Below the pieces are notes generated by a model. It saw only the letters and a program-made list of their open reading frames with translations, was not told where the DNA came from and searched no databases. From assembly GCA_027365725.1 (NCBI GenBank), contig DAHXMA010000025.1, positions 90,611 through 128,413 of the forward strand: a stretch of 37,803 nucleotides of DNA. The letters run 5' to 3'. This document shows positions 20,262-29,412 of the stretch, in pieces. The translations under genes and the position numbers were made by a program. The DNA comes from Microcaldota archaeon (GTDB lineage Archaea; Micrarchaeota; Micrarchaeia; Micrarchaeales; CABMGC01). Numbering within the stretch: position 1 is the stretch's first letter; each line of letters begins with the position of its first letter.

Positions 20262-21823
20262 TGCCTGTTTCGGTGAGGCAGAGGGGAGACGACAAGGTTG
20301 CAGAAAAAATTTCCGAGAGCGCATTGAAGGGAATCAACCCAAACCTGCCAATGAACAAGCTCCGGATGGTTGAGATAAGGCATATAATCGAGACCATATC
20401 CGGCAATAAGGTGTCTTCCGTACTTGTCAATGACCTATTCAACATACTCTATATGCCAGTGCCGCAGCTCAAGGAACATTATCCAGATGAAAACAAAGAC
20501 TATTTTCAGACAATATCGCAGCTTGCAGGCAAGCTGCAATCCTCTGAAATAAGGTCACGGACCGTAGCCGACGTTGACGAGAGCGCTGCATCTACTGTGC
20601 AAATAGCCATAAACCTAATCAAGCAGCTCCAGCAGATGGCTGATGGGCAGGGCAACCAATCCGGCAAGCCGCAGGATGACGGCAAGCAGGCCGGATCAGG
20701 CAGCGGCTCGGTTGAGCAGCAGAGCCAGGTCAGAGGCCAAAGCCAGCAGAATCCTGCCTCTTCAGGCATAGGCGATAGGAACGCGGCAGCGCAGCTTCTT
20801 AAAAAACTGCTTGAAGGAGGGCTCTCTCAGCAGCAAGTAGACGAGCTCATAAAACGCATAACAGACCAGCTCATGAAGGGAAATATGTACAACGGCACCA
20901 GCAACCAGCCAACAGGCAGGATGCCTTCAGATGCGGCAGAAGGAACATTAAAAAGATCCAGTTCAGGCGAAACGCTTGAAGAAATGATGAAGCATCTTCA
21001 TGAGCCTGGAGACGAGCCCGGCACGCTGGAGTTCAATAAACACGATCCGCTTGCTGCATACCTCTCAAGGAAAACAGACGTGCGCAAGCTGCTTAAGATA
21101 CTTAAGGGCCTGCCCGAGCTCGGGTCAGATTCAAGCAGCAATCAAAAGTTTTTAATCGGCGAGTACAAGGGATACGAATTCGGCTCTAGCTTCAATTCCC
21201 TTGCGCCGTCTGTATATGCATATCCAAAGGAGCTCCTGATGGCGCTATACGCCCACCGTCGCATACCAAGGTATGACAGGTATGTGAACGAGAGCGACAA
21301 AACCAGATATATACTGTTCGACAAATCCGATAGTATGATGGGCGACAAATCCGTGTTTGCAAAAGCCGTAGCAATATCCCTTTATCTTTCATCCGTAAAG
21401 GAAAACGGCGACTTCCACATAACCTATTTCGACCAAAATGTATACGAAAAGCTGTCTGTTCTAAAAAACAGCCGCAGGGACAGAAAGGACGCGATGGTTT
21501 CATATCTTGCGTCTGCGACGCAAAGCGGCGGAACAGACATACAAAAGGCAATAATCGCAGCATGCGTCGATCTGGCAGATGACAAGAAGAGCAAATCCAA
21601 AGACATAATACTTATAACCGATGGCGAATCTGCGATAAAGCCAGAAGAAATAAGCGAATACCTAAACTACGCAAAGGCATCCCTTATCGTAGTTTACATA
21701 AGCGATCAAAGCGCCGGGGTTTACCTTGAAAAGCTTAGAAGCGTAGCAAAGAGCCTGTTTGTAATAGAGCATTCTGACAAAGATGCACTTGTAAAGCTTG
21801 TAAAGGAGATCAGGAAAGGGTAG
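20261..21823 (+). CDS. VWA-domain protein partnering the MoxR ATPase
   Basis: MIDAS-like DKSDSMMGDKS...GGTDIQKAI...ITDGES; Q/S/G-rich linker; overlaps the upstream stop. Confidence 0.85.
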   Translation: MPVSVRQRGDDKVAEKISESALKGINPNLPMNKLRMVEIRHIIETISGNKVSSVLVNDLFNILYMPVPQLKEHYPDENKDYFQTISQLAGKLQSSEIRSRTVADVDESAASTVQIAINLIKQLQQMADGQGNQSGKPQDDGKQAGSGSGSVEQQSQVRGQSQQNPASSGIGDRNAAAQLLKKLLEGGLSQQQVDELIKRITDQLMKGNMYNGTSNQPTGRMPSDAAEGTLKRSSSGETLEEMMKHLHEPGDEPGTLEFNKHDPLAAYLSRKTDVRKLLKILKGLPELGSDSSSNQKFLIGEYKGYEFGSSFNSLAPSVYAYPKELLMALYAHRRIPRYDRYVNESDKTRYILFDKSDSMMGDKSVFAKAVAISLYLSSVKENGDFHITYFDQNVYEKLSVLKNSRRDRKDAMVSYLASATQSGGTDIQKAIIAACVDLADDKKSKSKDIILITDGESAIKPEEISEYLNYAKASLIVVYISDQSAGVYLEKLRSVAKSLFVIEHSDKDALVKLVKEIRKG

Positions 21824-21827
21824 CGAT

Positions 21828-23102
21828 CTAGTACCATCCCCTAAGCTTCATTGCCGCTGCAACCCTTCCAACAGCAACTATGTAAGCGGCAGTCCTGGGA
21901 GTTATCTTTTTACCAGATTCAGTATATTTTTCCTGCGTGGCCATTACGTCGTTGAAAGACCTTGTGACTATGGCATCAAGCCTCTTGTATACCTCTTCCT
22001 CGGTCCAGAAATAGCCTTCCCTGTCCTGCGCCCATTCGAAATACGATACTATAACTCCTCCGGAGTTTACAAGAAAATCAGGCACATCAAGCACTCCTCT
22101 CTCAAAAAGTATTCTGTCGGCTTCTGGCGTGACAGGCCCGTTTGCAAGCTCAAGCACTATCTTTGCCTTTATCTTGTCCGCATTTGCAGCTGTAATCTGG
22201 TTCTCTATGGCAGCCGGTATTATGACATCCGCATCAAGCTCAAGAAGCTCCTCATTGCTTACCTTTTCGCCCTTGTCGTATCCCTGCACCTTTCCTGTGC
22301 TCTTCTTTGCCGCAAGAAGCTTGTTGTAGTCAATCCCGTCCTGGTCGTATATGCCCCCCTCCGAGTCGCTTATCCCTACAACTTTTGCTCCGGCAAGCTT
22401 GTTTGCTATCTCGAATGCGAACATGCCCGCATTGCCAAAGCCCTGAATTACTACATCTGACCCTTTAAGGTCGAGCTTTATTTTCTTTGCAGACTCCCTA
22501 AGCACATACATGCCTCCCATTGCCGTAGAATCAAATCGCCCTTCTGACCCTCCTATCTCCACCGGTTTTCCTGTTATGAATGCCGGCTCTCCATGCCCTG
22601 CAATTGCATTGTATTCATCCATCATCCATGCCATTATCTGCGGGTTGGTGTAAACATCAGGGGCAGGTACGTCTATCTTCGGGCCTATAGAATTCCACAG
22701 GGCCCTTACATATCCCCTTGAAAGGTTTTCCAGCTCGTAGCTGTTCATCTCCTTAGGATTGCATATGACCCCGCCCTTCGCCCCGCCGAACGGGATGTTT
22801 GCCAAAGAGGTTTTCCACGTCATCCATGCCGAGAGTGCCTTCACCGTATCAAGGTTTTCCAGCGGGTGATAGCGTATCCCCCCCTTTCCAGGGCCGCGGG
22901 CGTCGTTGTAAAGCACCCTAAACCCATTGAACACCTTTACGCTTCCGTCACGCATCTTTACGGGAATGTTTACCACAACTGTTCTTTTAGGCTCGCGAAG
23001 TATCGCGTGAGCCGTCTTGTCAAGTCCCATCGCCTCTGCGGCGGAGTCAAGCTCTTCCTGCGCTATCCTGAAAGGATTCAAGTCTTCAGCCATATCAATC
23101 AA
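21828..23102 (-). CDS. gdhA: Glutamate dehydrogenase
   Basis: PGKGGIRYHP, PFGGAKGGV, VIQGFGNAGMFAFE, PDFLVNSGGVIVSYFEW. Confidence 0.95.
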   Translation of the reverse strand: MIDMAEDLNPFRIAQEELDSAAEAMGLDKTAHAILREPKRTVVVNIPVKMRDGSVKVFNGFRVLYNDARGPGKGGIRYHPLENLDTVKALSAWMTWKTSLANIPFGGAKGGVICNPKEMNSYELENLSRGYVRALWNSIGPKIDVPAPDVYTNPQIMAWMMDEYNAIAGHGEPAFITGKPVEIGGSEGRFDSTAMGGMYVLRESAKKIKLDLKGSDVVIQGFGNAGMFAFEIANKLAGAKVVGISDSEGGIYDQDGIDYNKLLAAKKSTGKVQGYDKGEKVSNEELLELDADVIIPAAIENQITAANADKIKAKIVLELANGPVTPEADRILFERGVLDVPDFLVNSGGVIVSYFEWAQDREGYFWTEEEVYKRLDAIVTRSFNDVMATQEKYTESGKKITPRTAAYIVAVGRVAAAMKLRGWY

Positions 23103-23412
23103 CCAATTTATCGTAAGCCACTTTTGAGCAGACCCTGTTCACAACAGCTCGAATGTCTTCTGCATTATCCGCGTTCGCAATCTCCTCGGCTGCATTATCA
23201 ATTATTCCAGTTGCCCTTATTTTCACAACCGCCCGGCCCACTTTCCTGGAATATTCGCCGCTTAAGTACTTGCTTACTGCAACTTGAGCTATGCCTATCT
23301 TAGCCGCTATGTCCTTTTGCTTCATCTTGTATTTTGAACTAAGCTGCTCTGCAATTCCTACTCTAACTGCCGGAAGTATGACTTTTGTTATGTTTATGCA
23401 CTCAATTTCCAC
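23095..23412 (-). CDS. Small HTH transcriptional regulator, GTG start
   Basis: KQKDIAAKIGIAQVAVSKYLSGEYS helix-turn-helix; overlaps the gdhA start by 8 nt. Confidence 0.78.
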   Translation of the reverse strand: MEIECINITKVILPAVRVGIAEQLSSKYKMKQKDIAAKIGIAQVAVSKYLSGEYSRKVGRAVVKIRATGIIDNAAEEIANADNAEDIRAVVNRVCSKVAYDKLVD

Positions 23413-23420
23413 GGCTCAGC

Positions 23421-24041
23421 TCAACTCTGTTTCTGCCGCTTGCTTCCCTGCGCGGCGTTGTCTTCATCGACTATGCCAAGCGTATCCTTTATCCAGCCGG
23501 AAAACCCGGGCCGCTTTGGCATTTTATCGTACTTTTCATCATCTGCATCTTCTGCATCTGCAGCGCGCCTTGGCTTTTGGGATCTTGCTCCCTGAGCCGC
23601 AGGCCTGGCTGACACTGCCGCGCCAATTGACTTTGCCCTCTGCTGTATATCAGAAAGGACAGGGACTCTTATCCTCATCTGCTTTCCAGTCCCTGATGCA
23701 ATTCCGGATATTATGCCATTTATCTTTGGAAGGTTCTCATATTTCATTACGACTGCGTTTATTCCATTTTCCCTTGCGCTTGCTGCGTCGTCCGCGTCGT
23801 TGCACACTGATGCATTTATTCCATCGTATTTGTTCAGCACCATGCTAGTGCCTATGGGATTGTCAGTAACAGCTATGATCAAGTCATAGCCGCTGTCCGG
23901 GAAAACCTTTGCAGCATGTGCCGCAAGTGCCTTTGCATCGACGTCCAACTCCCTGGCAACTATCGCAGTGCCATTCAAATCTATAGATTCGGCAAGCCTG
24001 TCGCCGCAGCCTTCTATATTGCTTATTAGGAGTATTTTCAT
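23421..24041 (-). CDS. RpiB/LacAB-like (sugar-phosphate isomerase fold) protein with charged C-terminal tail; start reassigned to ATG 24041
   Basis: MKILLISN...YDLIIAVTDNPIGTSMVLNKYDGINASVCNDADDAASARENGINAVVM resembles the RpiB core, with the usual GTGIG region altered. Confidence 0.6.
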   Translation of the reverse strand: MKILLISNIEGCGDRLAESIDLNGTAIVARELDVDAKALAAHAAKVFPDSGYDLIIAVTDNPIGTSMVLNKYDGINASVCNDADDAASARENGINAVVMKYENLPKINGIISGIASGTGKQMRIRVPVLSDIQQRAKSIGAAVSARPAAQGARSQKPRRAADAEDADDEKYDKMPKRPGFSGWIKDTLGIVDEDNAAQGSKRQKQS

Positions 24042-24152
24042 GCCAACACGACACGGTATTTGCAGTAAGATGCAGTGCCTGATATCCATATGCCGACTAG
24101 CATATTTAAATACCTGCACAAGAAACATATTACCGTAAAACAAGGTGCCTAT

Positions 24153-24392
24153 TTGAGAGGAAGGGAATCGCTGGTAAGGTGTGATAACTGCGGCAGGAAT
24201 GTGCCAAGGAACAAGGCAGTACAGGACGTGAGGATCATAAGATACGGCACTGATGCGAACAACAGGGACACCAAACTGATGACTACCAGGAAGGTGTACT
24301 ACTGCATAAGCTGCGCCAAGCATAAGGGCGTGTTTCAGAGAAAATCCGAGCAGGCTGCAAGAATGGCAGCAAGGCATCACAGCGGAATGTAG
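24153..24392 (+). CDS. Ribosomal protein eS26, TTG start
   Basis: RCDNCGRNVPRNKAV...YYCISCAKHKGV zinc-binding pattern; SD AGGTG-CCTAT-TTG; TATA-like tatttaaata upstream. Confidence 0.85.
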   Translation: MRGRESLVRCDNCGRNVPRNKAVQDVRIIRYGTDANNRDTKLMTTRKVYYCISCAKHKGVFQRKSEQAARMAARHHSGM

Positions 24393-24413
24393 GGATAAGC
24401 TCTGGGTGTGGCG

Positions 24414-25301
24414 TTGGCTTCAGAAGAAGAGTTTTCTGACCTGCTGATATTCAAGCGAAGAGGCATAGCCCCGGCTGCTACCCAGCCAGAGCAAAAACCA
24501 CAGCCGGCACCTCTGCAGGCCGCGACGCAGCAGGCCGGCGCACAGGCCCAACCAAAGCAAGCCTCCAAGCCGCAAAAAACTGCGCAGAAGCCTGTGCAAA
24601 GGACCGCAATTATAAACACGCAGCCAGAGCCCGAGCCGCAGTACGCTGCCAAAGCAACCGAGGAAAAGGACAAAGGCTCCAAACAGAAGCAATTTTGCAT
24701 AAGCCATCCCTGGCGCGCCGCTTACGGCACATGCTACGTTTGCAAGCTGCCATACTGCTATGCAGACCTTATAATACACAATAAAAAGATGTACTGCCTC
24801 AACGACATAGACGATGTGCTCGTTAAGGAAGGGCTTGGCACAAGCGCAAAGTCCGTAATGAACAGCTTTTCCTTAATTGCAGCAACGCTTCTAATTGCAA
24901 ACTCCGCAGTCCTAATCTTCTACCTGCATATCCAGCTGCAGTTCATACTTCAGCAGGCGCTCGCACAGGGCATATACCCATTCATCTTGCACCTCAAGGC
25001 AGCATATACGTTCCCGATGCTAAACCTGCTTGTAATCATATTCGGCCTTCTCTCAGCCGTGGCAGTGACCAGAAGGTCGATATCGCCATTTGTATTCGCG
25101 TTCTTGTTCACCTTTGTTTCCCTATTTTTTGTCATATACGAATACCTGCTCTCCCCTGCCGACTACCTGATATTCTCAAGCGTTATAATGCTGCTAACCC
25201 TGTCATCAATAATGTATTCAAGGATAAGCATGGCAAAGGAGTCATACAGCAGCATGCTTAATTCTCCTGATGTGGAATGGCCAAAGCCGGAAGTATTCTA
25301 A
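24414..25301 (+). CDS. B-box-like zinc-finger membrane protein, probable TTG start
   Basis: CISHPWRAAYGTCYVCKLPYCYADLIIHNKKMYCLND cysteine cluster, Q/P/A-rich N-terminus, C-terminal TM helices; SD GGGTG-TGGCG-TTG. Confidence 0.7.
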   Translation: MASEEEFSDLLIFKRRGIAPAATQPEQKPQPAPLQAATQQAGAQAQPKQASKPQKTAQKPVQRTAIINTQPEPEPQYAAKATEEKDKGSKQKQFCISHPWRAAYGTCYVCKLPYCYADLIIHNKKMYCLNDIDDVLVKEGLGTSAKSVMNSFSLIAATLLIANSAVLIFYLHIQLQFILQQALAQGIYPFILHLKAAYTFPMLNLLVIIFGLLSAVAVTRRSISPFVFAFLFTFVSLFFVIYEYLLSPADYLIFSSVIMLLTLSSIMYSRISMAKESYSSMLNSPDVEWPKPEVF

Positions 25302-25330
25302 AGAGGCTTCCTGCCAGAAAGCCCGCAATG

Positions 25331-27199
25331 CTACATCCTTTCAAGCGCCTCTATGCCAAGAGACTCGAGCGCCATTTTCATTGCACGCGCAAATCCTCCT
25401 ACAAGCGCAAGCCTGCAATTCCTTTCATCATCTGACGTATCCTTAAGTATCGGAGTGCTTTCATAAAAGCTGCTGAATGCGTAGGCAAGCCTACCGGCAT
25501 ACTCTGCCATTACGCTGGGCCTGAGCTCTGAGCATGATTTCTCCACGGCCTCCCATATTCCGGCAATTTCCTTTACCAATCCGAATTCGCCGTCGCTGTA
25601 TACTTTGCACACTTTATCCTGCTTTGGGGGCATTGGAGCATCCTCAAGCAGCCTTGTAGCCCTTGCATACATATACTGGCAGTACGGACCAGAGTCGCCT
25701 TCGAAGCTTAGCGCCCATTTCCACGAAAAAGTTATCCATTTCTCCGGAGACATCTTCAGGAAAGCGAACTTTATTGCCGAGAGCGCCACCGCCTCGGACA
25801 CCCTGCCCTTCTCCTCCTCACCAAGCTTTAGCCTTTCTCCGATCAGCCCATAGGCCCTCTCACGTGCCTCTTCAAGCAGCCCGTCCGCCGTGTTTTCCTC
25901 AGATATCCCCTTCCTTGCCGCCAGTGATCCTTCTTCCAGCTCCACCCTTCCATATGCAAGGTGCCTTATCCCATTTCCTATGTCTCCCCTGCCAAGCTGC
26001 CTGAATACGAGCCGCAGCAGGGACTGCGGATAACTCTGCTTCACGTCTATTATATTTATCGCCTCATAGACATTGCCAAATCCCATCCTCTCTCCGCTTG
26101 CGGAAGTGCTGTAGAGCGGTTTTCCGTTCCCCTGCCTCTCTATGAATTTGCTGTATCTGAAAGGGTCATCGAGCATCCCGAACTTCCACATGTGGAAAGC
26201 TATGTCCTTCGCTACATACGTCGGCGTCCCATCGTTCCTTACAAGAACCTTGACACTCTCTTTCAATCCGCCAAATTCGCTTGGGAGGTCTTTGATTGAA
26301 TTGAAATCTATTATCGTGCACCCGTTGTATTTTCCTTCTGTTTCACGCCTGGCCACGCCGCGCTCGAGCAGCATGTCCATTGCGCGGCCAAGAAGCTTTC
26401 CCCCAAGTATGTCGCTTTCCCATATAAGCACATCATGGTAGCTTCCGTAGTTTGCAGCAGTCTCATACTGGGCCCTTACGCATCTTTCTGCGATGCTCCT
26501 TGCAAGCCTGGACTCTTCCGTCCCATTGTTTTCGATCCTCTTCGCTAGCGCTGAGAGCTCGTCCCTGAAGCCCTCGCCCGGAGCCATCCTGTTTGCATCA
26601 GCATAAACCATTCCCAGCCAATGGTCAAACTTGCCCTCCGGCTTCTCCTTGTGCCTCATGTATCCCCATACTGCAATAACCATCTGCAGCCCCAAATCGT
26701 CGATATAATCCTCAACTTCAACATCATATCCGCAAAGCCTGTGCAGGTTGGACACCGCGTCCCCGAGCAAGAGGTTCCTGAGATGGCCAACGTGTATGGG
26801 GTGCATGGGATTTGCGCTTGGATATTCTATTATCACCTTCTTTCCATTGCCGATGCCAGACAGTCCCGTGCCGTAGGCCGCTTCAGATATCGACCTTAGC
26901 ACCAGGCTGGCGAAATCAGCCCTTTTCACAGACATATTTATGTATCCACCCTCTGCCGCTGCCTCTTCTATCAGGCTGCATTTGCCAATGCGGGATGCAA
27001 TCTTGGCCGCAATATCTGCAGGCCGCTCCCCTGCGGACTTCGATATGCGGAATGCAGCCGAGCATGATATGTCCCCGAAGCCCTTAGATGCGCCCATCGC
27101 GCCACGCACGCTGCCGGTTTTGTATCCAAGCGACGCAGCTGCTCCCTCAATGGCTTCTGCAGCCTCATCAAGCACCACAGAGAAAGGCGACACTGTCAT
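25331..27199 (-). CDS. argS: Arginyl-tRNA synthetase
   Basis: EYPSANPMHPIHVGHLRNLLLGD class I HIGH region; DALR-like C-terminus. Confidence 0.95.
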   Translation of the reverse strand: MTVSPFSVVLDEAAEAIEGAAASLGYKTGSVRGAMGASKGFGDISCSAAFRISKSAGERPADIAAKIASRIGKCSLIEEAAAEGGYINMSVKRADFASLVLRSISEAAYGTGLSGIGNGKKVIIEYPSANPMHPIHVGHLRNLLLGDAVSNLHRLCGYDVEVEDYIDDLGLQMVIAVWGYMRHKEKPEGKFDHWLGMVYADANRMAPGEGFRDELSALAKRIENNGTEESRLARSIAERCVRAQYETAANYGSYHDVLIWESDILGGKLLGRAMDMLLERGVARRETEGKYNGCTIIDFNSIKDLPSEFGGLKESVKVLVRNDGTPTYVAKDIAFHMWKFGMLDDPFRYSKFIERQGNGKPLYSTSASGERMGFGNVYEAINIIDVKQSYPQSLLRLVFRQLGRGDIGNGIRHLAYGRVELEEGSLAARKGISEENTADGLLEEARERAYGLIGERLKLGEEEKGRVSEAVALSAIKFAFLKMSPEKWITFSWKWALSFEGDSGPYCQYMYARATRLLEDAPMPPKQDKVCKVYSDGEFGLVKEIAGIWEAVEKSCSELRPSVMAEYAGRLAYAFSSFYESTPILKDTSDDERNCRLALVGGFARAMKMALESLGIEALERM

Positions 27200-28464
27200 A
27201 TGTAACTCTCCCCAACTTTTAGCATGGACTGTATCTTGCCCTTGTATCTGCGGTGCGAATATATCCGTGCATCGTAGAGCTTCTTCTTCCCTATCATCCT
27301 CATTATCAGCCCATTGCTGTCCTTAAGTATGCTGCTCACTGAGCCTTTGTCGCGTATGTATATCGATGATTTGTCATCCACAAGCCCAAGCGGCCTGAGA
27401 TACACCGGAAAGATCCACCCAGGATCGTCTATTCCGGCGGCATCGGCAAACTCCCTTGCCGCCTTCTCGTCGTATTCCATCCTCCTTATCATGGCGTTGT
27501 TGCTTGACGTGTCCTCTCCTTCGTCTGTCACTGGGTTTATGTACGATGCGCTGAGCGGCTTCCTTAGCAGGAACATGCCTATAAGCTCCTTTGTCAGCTT
27601 GTCCGTCCCTGCTTTCATGTACCTGCGCATCGCCGAGAAGAACATGTGGTCGTCGTATGCAAACAGCTCATCCTCGTCCATGCGGCCCGCAAGCTCTATA
27701 GGGCTTGTTATCTCTCCCTCGTCGACCAGGCGCTCGAATATGCGCTGCGCCATCATGCCGAACGCCACTCCCGTCTTGTGGTGGTAAACCGACCTGAACA
27801 TATGGTACCTGCCAAGCAGGAAGCTTTCAACGGCTGCCTCGTCCTTGTCAAATATTATCCTGCCCTTCTCGAACGACGCTATCCTAAGGAGCCTTTGTAT
27901 CCCCACGTTTCCATATCCTACCCCAGTATTGTGCGCGTCCCTAAGCAGGTAGTCTGATTTGTCAGCGTCGAATGCAGACGAGAGAAGCATGCCTTCGTCC
28001 CCATCCGCCCTGCCCAATATTATCTCAGATATCTCCTTAGCGCCGTAGTTGTCCAGCAGGTCTCCAAAGAACTTTTTTATTATGTCGGCGCCAAGGCTCT
28101 CATGGCTCTTGCCCCCCATCTTCCTGATTATGCACTGCTCCATGGTGTGCGAAAGCGGATAATGCCCTATGTCATGCAGCAGCGCAGCAAGCCTGAGCTT
28201 CTGCACAGTGTCCCTGTCGTCCGCAAGCACGGCCCCATTAACCCTGACATGCGACAGGAAACTGTCCATCATGAACATGGTGCCAAGGCTGTGCTCGAAT
28301 CTCGTGTTTGTTGCGCCAGGGTATACCAGATTAACAGTGCCGAGCATCATTATGTTCCTAAGCCTCTGGAATACAGGGCTGTCTATAACCTTCAGCTCAA
28401 GCTCGGTGACGCCTATGTATCCGTGCACGTTGTCATATATCTGCTTCCTAGCCTCGATGGACAT
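27196..28464 (-). CDS. HD-domain phosphohydrolase (dNTPase-like)
   Basis: RFEHSLGTMFM, LHDIGHYPLSHTME, DADKSDYLLRDAHNTGV. Confidence 0.88.
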   Translation of the reverse strand: MSIEARKQIYDNVHGYIGVTELELKVIDSPVFQRLRNIMMLGTVNLVYPGATNTRFEHSLGTMFMMDSFLSHVRVNGAVLADDRDTVQKLRLAALLHDIGHYPLSHTMEQCIIRKMGGKSHESLGADIIKKFFGDLLDNYGAKEISEIILGRADGDEGMLLSSAFDADKSDYLLRDAHNTGVGYGNVGIQRLLRIASFEKGRIIFDKDEAAVESFLLGRYHMFRSVYHHKTGVAFGMMAQRIFERLVDEGEITSPIELAGRMDEDELFAYDDHMFFSAMRRYMKAGTDKLTKELIGMFLLRKPLSASYINPVTDEGEDTSSNNAMIRRMEYDEKAAREFADAAGIDDPGWIFPVYLRPLGLVDDKSSIYIRDKGSVSSILKDSNGLIMRMIGKKKLYDARIYSHRRYKGKIQSMLKVGESYI

Positions 28465-28468
28465 GCGA

Positions 28469-29347
28469 TCAATGAATGATTTTATCGAAATCTTTTATAA
28501 CCGATGGTATGAGGTCAATTGCGTCTGTTGCGATTGCGTGGTTTCCCTCAATCCTTTCGAGCATATCCCCAATGGCGCAGTGAAGATACACGCCGGCCCC
28601 CGCAGCCTCAAAAGCGCCTGCGCCCCTTGCGCAGAGCCCGCATATCATCCCTGCAAGCACGTCGCCAGTTCCCATCGTGGCAAGCGCAGAGCTTTTTGGC
28701 GTGCATACCTTAGTGCGCCGTCCGTCCGTAACCACCGTGCTGTGGCCCTTAAGCACAACCGTAATGCCCAATTCACGCGCGCACTGCGAGGCCAGCTCCA
28801 CCTTGCCTTCCAGCCCAATGCTCCCAAGCCTTCTCTTGCAAAGCCTCTCAAATTCCGGTCCGTTCGGAGTAGCTATTATCCTTTTGCGTGCGTTGCCTGC
28901 GCATTTAAGCCTCTTAAGCGCATATATCGCATCCGCATCAACAATCACATTCTTGCCTGCCTCCGCAGCAGCGCCAATAAGCCTGCCAGCAGCGCCTGCT
29001 GCGGCCTCGCCATTTCCAATGCCCATTCCTATCGCCATTGCGTCACATCTTTCTATTTCAGATAGCGCAGCCTTTCCATAAGCTATGCGGCTATGCCCTA
29101 GCTCTCCAACAATTATGTTTGGCGACAGTGCCCTTACAGGATTAATTATAATCGACGGCACCAGGAGCTTTGCATACCCGGCCCCAATCCTTAGGGCAGA
29201 AATGGCGCAGAGCACCGGCGCGCCATGGTACTTAGCGCTTCCCCCTACAATAAGCGCCCTTCCCCTGCTCCTTTTGTCATCATATGCGCTAAAAGGCATT
29301 GCCGCTGCCCGCACATCCGACGCCCCAAGGCGCGCATAGCGTTCCAT
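28469..29347 (-). CDS. nnrD: ADP/ATP-dependent NAD(P)H-hydrate dehydratase
   Basis: ALIVGGSAKYHGAPVLCAISALRIGAGYAKL, VVLKGHSTVV, ALATMGTGDVLAGMICGL. Confidence 0.9.
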   Translation of the reverse strand: MERYARLGASDVRAAAMPFSAYDDKRSRGRALIVGGSAKYHGAPVLCAISALRIGAGYAKLLVPSIIINPVRALSPNIIVGELGHSRIAYGKAALSEIERCDAMAIGMGIGNGEAAAGAAGRLIGAAAEAGKNVIVDADAIYALKRLKCAGNARKRIIATPNGPEFERLCKRRLGSIGLEGKVELASQCARELGITVVLKGHSTVVTDGRRTKVCTPKSSALATMGTGDVLAGMICGLCARGAGAFEAAGAGVYLHCAIGDMLERIEGNHAIATDAIDLIPSVIKDFDKIIH

Positions 29348-29412
29348 CGCATCTCCTCAAAACCATTATATAAGTAATCAGGCAAATATACTCTTACTTA
29401 TCAGGTGTTTAA

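Noticed and set aside
20640-20770. Low-complexity Q/G/S-rich stretch in the VWA gene as a possible DNA repeat
   Set aside because: No regular repeat unit; it reads as a protein linker.
28169-29065. 298-aa plus-strand ORF antisense to the HD and NnrD genes
   Set aside because: Spans two well-supported genes antisense; no recognisable domain.
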